Shown here: in pieces, positions 35,201 to 47,200 of the stretch
How positions within the stretch are numbered: position 1 is the stretch's first letter
Layout: each line of letters begins with the position of its first letter
From: Spongilla lacustris
Taxonomy: Eukaryota; Porifera; Demospongiae; Spongillida; Spongillidae
Reading direction: 5' to 3'
DNA length: 64,000 nucleotides
Assembly (NCBI GenBank): GCA_949361645.1
Contig: OX442416.1
Location: 20,347,530 to 20,411,529 of the forward strand
Position numbers and translations under genes: made by a program
The notes under the pieces: generated by a model
Databases searched by the model: none
Seen by the model: the letters and a program-made list of their open reading frames with translations, nothing else
Told to the model about the DNA's origin: nothing

Positions 35201-38200
35201 TCTCTGACCATCGCTGTCCAACTGAAACCCTATCACACAGTCACAATAGTACGATCCAGCAGTGTTGATGCAGGTCTGTTGGCATTGATTCACTCCCATG
35301 CACTCATCAATGTCTTTATAGGATTGATGCCTAAATATGAATTAGTGGACTATTTCTAGTACTGCATGCTTACCGGTACACATTCCATTTGATGCCATGG
35401 TATAGCCAACTTGACAACTACAAACATAGCTTCCAGGGGTATTTGTGCAAACCTGCTGGCATGTTGAACTATTTGCGCTGCATTCGTTAATGTCTTTGAC
35501 AGAGATAACCAAATTTTTGTAAGTGACCAATTACTTTTCTGCGTTACTTTACTTACCAGTACACATACTTCCATCTCCATTATAACCAGTGGGACATGGT
35601 CCACATGTTATGCCCACTCCAGGGGCAGGGACATCATAACACTGGACTCCAGTATAACAGGAAGCTTCTAGACATCCATTGCGATCCTTCTCACAGAATG
35701 TACCATCATATGCTATAGTGATTGCATTAAACACAAAAGGCAAGTCACAAGTATGTACATACCTTTGGAACAGTCACATCTCATGATTATGCTCTGAGCT
35801 TCAATATTTGACAAGCCAGTAGATGTGCAGTTTCCACCATTCCTGCAAGCACATATCTGCAGCTGAACACTTAGAATAGATGTTGCATTAAATGAGTCCA
35901 TAGCAAAGAAGGTAAGAGAGACATTGTCCACTTTAGGAATAGTCCAACTGAATGTATATGCTCCCTTAGAACCAACAAGTGTGGCATCATACGATAACCC
36001 TCCAACTACTCCAACAGTGATATTGTCATCAGTGTCTTCTACTGTGAAGTCATAAATGGATAATTGTTCGACTACAACAATGAATGTACTATTCCCACTA
36101 ATCTTTGGGGGAAAGTTATCTAATTGGAAGAAAAAAACAAGTTAATAAACCAGACAAATGAAAATGATTGAAATAAATTTAAAAAAATTAAAACCTAACA
36201 AAAAGGAAACAATCAACTTTATTGAAATGTATTTCACTTCCAATGTGACATAAATTAGCAAATATTTATATATCTTACTCAAAAGTTTTACATTCTGGTT
36301 GTTTGCCTGGCCAAAATGCATTGTCTCAACTGCAAATGCTGTGCTATTTGTTTGAGAGAGATCATAGAGACACGCAGAATCATCGCCACAGATAGCAACT
36401 TGTTCTTCTGTTGCAATTATCTCATCAGCAAAGACTGGAGTATGGTTTGGGTGTGAAAAAAATTGCCATGATTCGTTGTGATCCACATGATAGGTAAATA
36501 AGGATTCAAATTGTGATGCATTCCCAGTTAGGAAGGATATCAAAGTGTAAAACTGGCGCATGTGTGTATAGTTTATCAATCATTACATGTTTGAGCAAAC
36601 ATCCAATGAAGGTTTCTGTCACTTATCTCATCAGGGAGAGGCATTGTCTTATTCCTAGGCACAAACTCATCACTTTTGTTTCCATTGAAGTTGCCCATCA
36701 GACCAGTTGTTAGTCCCTTCCATGATGGAGGTACAATTATTGTAAAGCCGAGGGATCCATTTGTGTTTGTAACAGTGACACTGGCTCCAACTGGTGTTAT
36801 GCATGAGATAGAGTTTTCTGCTTCGCGAGTGATCAGGATGGTTTCATCACTATTATTGTATGTTGAGTTGATCAATTGTATTTTAGAAGAAATGTTTACT
36901 CCATTTATGTATGTGTAGAGAAAACTGCTACCAGTGACTCCAATCTAATGTGGACAGGACCAAAACATGACATTTGCCTAGCACACAATTCAAATGAAAA
37001 TGAAACTATTATAGCTGCAGCGAGAATGTATGAAACCACTTATTGAAGCAATCAGTACATAATATGCTCATTCACTACGTGAGCAACATCTGAAATTTCC
37101 AATTAATACTATTCTTTTGTCTATAGAAAGAATATTCACTATCCTTATATGGACTACTTTATTATCACAATGATAAACAGTACAGTACATTCACAGTACA
37201 GCAGCAGTTAGAAGGTGCCAAAACAAATGTAGGCTTGACTTTCTGGGCATTTAATTTTTAGTGAGTGTAAAAAACTGCATCCATACAAAACGTATGTCTG
37301 ACCTCAATTGTATAATTATTAGCGTTGCCAAATGCAAAAGCAGAGTATTGGGTTGCTGTGGTCATGTTGACTGGCACCATCCTTCCCTGAAGTGTAAAAG
37401 AATTCTGGCTGCTTGGGGATGAGTACTGAAGGATGACATATTCTCCCCATCCATTGAAAGTATAGGTCCTTCCATCCAGTGTTGTAATATGAGGGTCACC
37501 CCAACCCCACGCTGTTGAAATTATAGATTAATGCAAAACATTCTTAGGTGCCAAAGCAAGGCCAATACATGGTTGTTGCCTAGTACACACAATTATGTTT
37601 ACAGATACCATGCATATACAACACTACTGGTTTTAAAAGATTGCACAAAGCGAACCTTTTAATTTTTACACAATCAATGTAAATTGAACGACAGTTTAGT
37701 TAATATTGCTTACTATTCAAAACACATGTACTTTTCACAACAAACATACATTGTTTCGATTACTACTAATACCTTGTGCATATAAATAAGCAACACTCAA
37801 AGCAATGGCATTATCCCCATACTATATAACAACAAAATTTGGTGCAAACACTCAAATAGCTTACTCCAAGCTGGCTGCCGATATGCAGTGCAATCATCAG
37901 ATGGCCTTCTTTGAGTGTAAAGTGAACACATCTTGGCAATGCCACAACATTTGTCTTTGAAGTCCACATCATATTTTTGATGCAAATCAGGGCTTCTTCT
38001 TGGATGGTAGAGAAGCATTGATCCCTTGTCAATACCAGATGTTATGAGGGCACCAAATACTCCACCAGTACTAGTACAAAGAGATGGATGCATTCAGTAT
38101 TGTATTAAGAAATGTATACATACCTCCATGAGCTATAGCAACACTGTTGAACAGCATCAAGATTAGTAGGGAAGCGTTGAATAAAGCAATAGGACTCAGA

Positions 38201-41200
38201 AAACTGCCAGCGGAACCTTCCCCAATCACGCCATACTTGCCATATAGAGCAAGGACAAGGTTCCAATTGAGCTACAATGTTGGCAATAGAGACATTGTCT
38301 CCATGAAGTGCTACATCTTCGTCGTACAGGTTAATGCAATCACTGCGTATTTTGTCCACTGCTGACAGAGGAAGGCTCAGATTATAGAAAAGGTTGCTTG
38401 TATCAGTGCCGCAAGCTTTGTTTTGGCATGACACAGCCTCTGGCAGGGTGTCATATCCAGATGCAGGGTGGTTCTTGTAGTAGTCTCCATTGGCATTGTA
38501 TCCTACGACTGCTCTCCAGCCATCCCAATACCCACTCCATCCGATTGCGCCACATTCATAAGTGAATACTGCATAACTGGAGACTCCATTTGTAGTTAAA
38601 ATGGCTTGATAGCTGTTTTCCTGCAGTAGCATTGCATAATAAGGGCATTTGCATAAAATTGTAAGGTATCAAACATGTACCTTATTGATGATTCCAGAAA
38701 ATATGTCACCATAGTAGCCCCACCACCAATCTAACTGACCATAGGGATATGGGTGTATTCCTTTCCATTGCACTGCCAGCAGCCATTTTGCAGTGAAGTT
38801 GGTGCTGTTGTAATTGTTGTTAATGATTTTACTGACTAGCTGAAGTGTATCCTTATCATCTTTAATTGTTGCATATGAGACGCTACCAGCAGTGCGAATG
38901 TCATTGAATATCCAAAAAGGAGCAACCAGGTAGGCATTACGAATGCCTTGATAGTTACTTGGAAATTTAGCAGGATAGCTATACACCACTGGTTTTCCAA
39001 ATGAAATCAGTCCGTCAGACGATACCTTAAAAGAATAATATTGGATTGTAGTTCATACTTTCCATTTGCACTACTGTTATAAGGTTGTGCGAGCACAAAA
39101 GCATGTGTGAATCTTTCTTACATAGACTTCAGATTGCAAGCTGTTTCCAAATGGGAAACCAGGATCAACATCGATAACAATTCTGTCAGAAACACCGTAC
39201 AGAGAGTTTGGTAGACTTTTCACGTTACCGTATTTCGCCAAGTTAAGAGTTGGCACAAGTTCTGGGTGGATTCAGAATGCATAATGCATATCTTTATTGC
39301 CCTATGAACTTACTATTTTTTATGACAGCGCATTTAGCTGGAACAGGTATTGATCCATTTGCATCTTTACATACATGCAGATAATGTACTTAATAACATG
39401 GACAAAGCATGGCTTATGAAATTAAATGTTTACCTGATCCTGTAGTGATTGATAATGATATTGTATCTGTGTAGTACTGTAGCCAAGAATCAATGACCCC
39501 ATTGTTGGATGTCAGTCGAGCATTAATGGAAAAATTGTGAGTTCCCAAAGATGAAATGGGTTGCCTAAATGATGCAGATATTACAAGTGGAGCAAACTGT
39601 AATCTCAATCCATCACTGGCTCGGTTACAGCTGGTGGTTAAAGCTGACAGATCATCAAGTACAATGCTTCCAGAACCCCCTTTTGTAATTACAGTTCCAT
39701 CTGCTAATGTTATCACAACATCGGGTACATCAGTACCATAAGCTGTTCTGGTTGTGTAATTGCTGTATCCATATTCAAGGTCTACTTTCAATGCAATGTG
39801 AACACTGTTTGTGTTGTTTACATTGTGGTAAAAATAGTAGTCCAGAAAATAACGAGAAATCCAATCTTCCACGGTATAGTACAAGCGAGTTGATATGTTT
39901 GGAATGTTGGGGCTGTTGAATGGAACTTGATAGGTGAATGTGTGCTGAGCAAATGTAACATAATTCCAGTAAGGATCTGAAATGTATAGAAATAATTATT
40001 GCAGCTGAAGTTCATACATGTAATATACATGACTTACTTATGGTGGCACAGTATAAGCTATCTCTAGGAACAGCAAGACCACATGAACATACATGGGCAC
40101 ACTGCTGGGTGGGAAAATTGTAATACTCCAAAGGTGGGCAGTTGTAGTTTGGCTTTACGCTGACACTCAGGCCACTCACAAAGCCATAGTAATACCAGTA
40201 CCAGTAATAGTAATAATAGTTGCTTTGAGTGAACTGAAGATCAATACTCAATTCACCTTGGTAGAGTAATGGCGATGAAAAATATATGTCTACCAATGTA
40301 ATGGCAAACTCTTTTCCGTTGCTACTGTTACACATCTGTGATTTACTTCTGACATCTTCCCAATTGATACTGTTTGAACCTGACCACCATCCATTCCATG
40401 TAGGAGAAAATACTACGTTACTGCTGCGATTTGTTATGTTAAGTGAAGTGGGGATCCACCAGTATTTCCATGTTTCAAAATTGTAGTATGGTGTGTACAA
40501 ATGCGATGACATCCTCACATTAATTGTGCCTGTCATTGGTAGAGCATAAGTAATAAGTACTTTTGCAGCCAATGTTCCTGCAGGGCTATTTGTGTATACT
40601 GAGTTGTTTGTAGAAATGGATTGAATTCCAATCTGGTAATCTCCAACTGTGAATTGAAAACACCATATTGCTTTGAACACTGATTACCATGTTGGAAATA
40701 CATTCTACATGATTGCATTAACCTGATTCCTGGCTAACTGAAGCATGGCAGTTGAATGCATCCAATTTTGAACAAGAAGTAATGAAAGAAGTGATTAATG
40801 AATTTTTCCATTCTCTGAGAGATATAATGATCTTATACAATTGAAAGTAGTGGTGTAAAAAGTAGGTAAATAAGGTAAAATGACCATTTAGTCCTATTTT
40901 TTGCCAACAGCAAAGTAACAACTAATATGCTATCCCGTCTTTACACACCATTGTGAAGGACTGGGTCCATCTGAAGAACTGTAACTTGCAGATTTGTGAA
41001 CCGGCCCACAACTGCTTAGTATGTGCCTTTTGTTTGGTAAGGGATTAGTGTAATAGTGAATTGAGTTAACATCAGGGAACAGAGTTGCGGCACTGGCAGC
41101 AAAGGGCACAAGCCAATCCATCATAATCATTACTTTTAAATTATTTATATATATAATATATGTAGCATCACTTACAGACAATGTTTCACTTATTTTAGTT

Positions 41201-44200
41201 TTGAATTAAAATTCTTGCATGATGCGACCACATCATGAGGACCTAGCTTTACTCCTTACCAGTGATTAGTTTAGATGTCATTGTTAGAAGGCAGAATGTG
41301 TTAGTATTTCAATGGGTGAGTTATGATAATCAGGGTACTACGATTGTCAGTAATGTCCAGAAGATATTGATAGACAACATCCAGATATACAGTGTTTGTA
41401 ACACCTTGAAACAAAACACCATTTATTTCGCAAATGCTCAATTTTTTTGGCATGTTACAAAAAATGCCACATGTTTTCAGAATACTCAGCATTGTACGTT
41501 TATGCTACAAGAAGTAACATTTTGTTATTAGTGAGCAGGATATCCTATTAGGAATATGTGTATTATGCTATGCATACTTAGCACAAAGTAATAATATAGA
41601 CTCACCCGGTACACAGGCTGCATACTGAGTTCCACTGATGCTGTCATAGAAGTACTGTACTTGTCCTTCTCCACATCCACACTGACTAGTGCATCTTCTT
41701 AGTGACCTGGAGTAGTATGTTCCTTTGGCGCAATCTGATGAGTGTGATGCAGAATGAAGCTTAGTACTAACAATGTGTTAGACAACAACTCAAGTTATTG
41801 TCTGTTTAGGTGACAAACATACTCTAGATATCCTTGGTGTTACAAACTGCCTAATAGTATTATACATGGCATAAACTAAAAAAATACATTTGTGCAAAGA
41901 AAGTATTGCCAATACTACTGTTGAATCCTATTACATATGACCTTTGAGAAATGATGCATAACACACTTGAAGCAGTGATTGAGTAGGAGAGGTGGGATAG
42001 AGAAGAAGTACTTACGGAAACTATATACATACAAGAATGTCAATATGGTGGTAGGTTTGGGCAGATAAGGCGAAACATTATGCATGGAGTGGCATTTTCA
42101 TGTACTAGGGTGGCTCAGAATATAAAGAGTATATCATTACTGCTCAGTGTACCAAAAATCCATCATTGATCTTACTGGTTCTTCCTTCTTGTAATGTTAA
42201 ACGAGGCCCTTGTCCACCATTTGTGAATGATGCAATTTGTATTCCAACTTCTTGATCAGGCAGCATGTTTGCCAAAAGATAGCTTCTATAGTTACCTCCT
42301 GTTAGCTTAATGGTGCCATTTGTACCATTGGAATAATAGACAAAAATGCTGGAGCCTATAATAATGCCGTTGGGATGAGAAGGAGGGTACCAGCTGATTC
42401 TCACTGCAGTAGAACTGAATGGAGCTACATATATATTGCTTGGTGGATCAGATGGAGCTGAAGGGTAAAACCACATTCTTTTTAACTGCACCGAGGAGCT
42501 AGCCCTACTTATACTTACCATCTTCCAGTGTTTTTATCGTATCACACACTTGTGATTGGAATTGCACAGAAATATAAGCTTTAACACAACATGAGTAATT
42601 TGTGAAGGGTGGTAGGTTGGTCAAGGTTGCTGTTGTATTATTTCCTGCATATATCTCTAGGTCATAATATGAAGTGCATATCAATTTGTATAGGAGGTTT
42701 GCAGTTGCTGATTCATCAATGAATGCTGGTTCCCATATTGCTTTAATACTTGATTGTGTTGCAGTTAGCATCATATTACGTGGAACACCTGTATGAAGAT
42801 AATGGCCCATTGGAATACCTCCTAATTTACCTGCTTTATCATGAAAAATGTTTCAAAGAACATTTTCACGATGTCGAACTAAATAGTATAATTATATACA
42901 ATTATATTATTATTATTATATATATATATACATGTATACCAATTTTTAATGTCATCATACAGCTAAGCGATATACAAATTGCTTTTTTGGTTTGTATAGA
43001 GCCACAAAATACTGTGAGTATGCACTTTAGATGCATACAGGTAGAACATATTCATTTATGCATCACAACATATCGGTAACATCAAAACTATCATCCGCTG
43101 TAGCTTCCAATGGTATTGCGGCATGATTGAGCATAAAACCACTCATCTTATGCGCTCACTCATTGTTAAAAGAAAAGCACAATAGTAAGAGCAAGCAAAT
43201 TAGGTTATGTAAATATGAGAATGAATGACAGTACTATGTAAGAAACTCACCATTGCATGAATGGTTATTTGGATCAAGTATATAGCCAGAGTTACAAGAA
43301 CATATGTAGCTTCCAACTAGGTTGTTACATAATTGAGAGCATCCACTTGTCCCAAGCACACATTCATTGGTGTCTAGGTGTTGATAATAAACATACCACC
43401 ATTGTTAGTGTTGCATTCATTGATGTCTGATGCGGAGATTAATAATTCTATTCATGACATTAAACGGATCCCTTACCGTTGCATGAGAGGTTATTAGCAC
43501 CCAGAAGATAGCCAGATTGACATGAGCAGATGAAACTTCCATTGGTGTTCATGCACATTTGAGAACAGCCACCATTGTTAGTGTTGCATTCATTGATGTC
43601 TGCGTGAAGTGCATTGGGCAGGTGAATAATTTCTACATGAACACTCAAACCACACTTACCATTGCATGAGCGCTTATTCGCATCTAAAAGATAACCACTT
43701 TTACATGAGCAGATAAAACTTCCATTAGTGTTCATGCAGAATTGAGAACAGCCACCATTGTTAGTGTTGCATTCATTGATGTCTAATGTGGAGATGAATA
43801 ATTTTCTTCATGACATTCAAACACACCCCTTACCAGTGCATGAGCGATTATTTGCATTTAAAAGATAACCACTTTGGCATGAGCAGATAAAACTTCCATT
43901 AGTGTTCATGCAGAATTGAGAACAGCCACCATTTTTAGTGTTGCATTCATTGATGTCTAATGTAGAGATGAATAATTTTCTTCATGACATTCAAACACAC
44001 CCCTTACCAGTGCATGATTGGTTTTTAGCATCCAAAATAAAGCCACTTAGACATGAGCAGATGTAGCTTCCATTAGTGTTCATGCATATTTGAGAACAGC
44101 CACCATTGTTAGTGATGCATTCATTGATATCTGCATGACGTGCATTGGGCAGGTGAATAATGAACACTCAAACCACACATACCATTGCATGAGCGGCGAT

Positions 44201-47200
44201 TTGCATTTAAAAGGTAACCACTTTGGCATGAGCAGATAAAACTTCCATTGGTGTTCATGCACATTTGAGAACAGCCACCATTGTTAGTGGTGCATTCATT
44301 GATGTCTGATGTGGAGATGAATAATTTTCTTCATAACATTTAAACGGATCCCTTACCAGTGCATGAGCGGTTATTAGCACCCAGAAGATAGCCAGATTGA
44401 CACAAGCAGATGTAACTTCCATTAGTATTCAAGCACATTTGAGAACAGCCACCATTGTTAGTGTTGCATTCATTGATGTCTGCGTGAAGTGCATTGGGCA
44501 GGTGAATAATTTCTACATGAACACTCAAACCACACTTACCATTGCATGTGTGGCTATTTGCATTTAAAAGATAACCACTTTGACATGAGCAGATAAAACT
44601 TCCATTAGTGTTCAAGCACATTTGAGAACAGTTGCCACCGTTATTACTGCATTCATTGATGTCTGAAATGTATTAGAGTTTATAAATAAGAAACTCAAAC
44701 CACACTTATACCATCGCATAGGCCATTATTTAATTAGCATCCAATAGATAATCAAATTTACATGTGCAAATATACCTTATATATTTGAGAACTTATGGTG
44801 TATTCATTGATTTGTTATTTGTGTAGTATTTCGTATCTTTTCAAATGTGACTTACCTGCCTTACCATTTCATATAAATTCATTAGTCAAAAGAGAACTAA
44901 GCAAATAACTACTAATAGCATTGTTGTATTCTCTGATGACAAAAAAAAAGATTGCACTTAAAAAAATAAAGCTATTTCAGTGCATTTATTTCATTACAAG
45001 CAATATACTTGCTTGCCTGTGCATGGATCAGTACATAACCATTTTAATTGGGTGGGGCCCTTTGTTGCACCAGAAATCAAATGCAATCAAGATTATGGCA
45101 ATGGTGTTTTATGAATTTTTCCTGATACAGAATAAGAAAATATATATTGGCTTGTGATTGCTTTTATTTTTAGAAATGGAATCCAATATTGAACTTGATG
45201 CCAATATGTATCATTTGATAATAACCTAGCCTTAAAAGTACATTGATTTATGAAAAGCTTATTATCCACAGTAACAATCACCAAGTAGATTTACTTGTAT
45301 CAGTTACTGGTAGGTTCTAAACCTTGCCATGAGTAATTAGTCTGATAGGGATGGAATTAAAGTGTGCACTTCTTACTGAATCTATATATAGCACATTGAT
45401 TAGGATAGATTGCATATGTGCTTAGTATAAGACTACTTACTACATTATCACATACATATGATTAGACCTGTGTGTCCTTGCATTTTACACTACTACTGCC
45501 TTCAGATTCTATCTTTCTTGAATGGTTTCATTATGCCTCATCTACACTTCTCACTGAACTGTGCACATTAGAAATTCTATTGTTGCATTAATCACCCTCA
45601 CCGTCACATGTATGGTTGTCTGAAGATAGCCTGTATCCAGTGGTACAAGAACACATGTAGCTTCCATTTGTGTTGACACATGACTGAGAGCAGCCACTTG
45701 TTCCAAGAACACATTCATTGATGTCTGTAAAATTATTTGAAATACCTAACTTGATAACCTAGTCACAAAATCTCAGTCGTTAAATTCTTGCTTAAATGTG
45801 ATAACGTAACAGAATGCAAGTAGCTTACCAAGACAATGAAGTTGATCATAAAGCAAAATGAAGCCAGCTTCACATGTGCATTGAACAGTTTGATTCAGCT
45901 GATTGCAGATTTGTCCACAAGGTCCATGCCCATTATTTAATGAACAATTGACGACAGTTGGTTCTATAATGGCCACAAGAAAAATGATTCACTTTAATAT
46001 AATCAAGTATTGTGCCTGATACAATTAAGTACACATTGTCAAACTAAACTCTTTAAGTTTGAGTAATACAACTGAGATAATGACCTGTCAGTGCAACTAT
46101 TTTAATCATTTCAACTGCAACACATAAATTGACACCATTGATCTGAATGGTAGTTATCTCATGCAAAACTATACGTATTACCCTTTGTGAGTCTGAATAA
46201 ACATATTGTCAAACCAATGTTATATGAATAGAGTAAACTACTGTATTGATGGTAATTAAATGCAGCTAAACTTATGATGTCATATCATATGTGATGTATT
46301 TGGTGGATGGAGGTTGCTCTACAACACCCTCGTGTGGTCGTTCAACTTCAGTCGTTACTGAATGTTTCATACTCAATGGTAACTACATGTGTGCTTATAC
46401 ATATGATTCCAAATCTTAAGTACCATGTGCATTGAACAGCAATGCAGTTAATAAGAATGCACTTACCTGTACTAACATATAGCACTATGCATTGTGGAGT
46501 AGACATTCTCCTGTTGAAGAAATTTGAATCAATTATGCATTGTGTACCGGTATGATCAACAGCAAGTTTTATTTAATCGACTCTAGTAAACTCGTATCAT
46601 TTGAACAAAATGTTATAATCAATGTGACTTTGGAGTTGACTGATCGATCGTAAGCACCAACATTTGGATCAAAGCCAGCAGTAGCTTGTACATGAATTTG
46701 GGCTAAACATTCATCAACAGAGATAACCCGTAATAAGCTATCCTTGAAAGCACTGATGCTCATTCGATTTATGGTGGATTTATTAATAATCATGTTATTA
46801 ATTTATAATAACATGAATATACAGAACAACACTGATTAAAGACAAAGAACAGCTCTACAGTACACGTGCTATCCTAGAGAGGATAGCTGTATAGCATTAG
46901 CCCGGATTCAGTGTCGCCCATAGATCTCATTACGTATGATGGACTTTGGCCGACACAGGAGATAATGGCAGTGGCTTCTTTTCCCCAAGCTATCCTAGAT
47001 CTGAGCACTTGGGGTCATTGGCGTTATTAATCTATTTATTTAAACTCCGTACAGCATGAACATTAAGCTGGTACCATGTATGTGCGAACATTTTGGTTTC
47101 AGATTATTTTATAGTTGTCTCAATGCTTTGTGCATGTCCAAATATGCAATGCACTCTACGCGGGGTCAAAAAAGCAAGTCATTGCTGGTAGTTGACACAC

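Noticed and set aside
29372..44662. Repeat spacing of about 175-180 bp as a nucleosome or satellite signal
   Set aside because: The period is explained by 123-bp EGF exons plus short introns.
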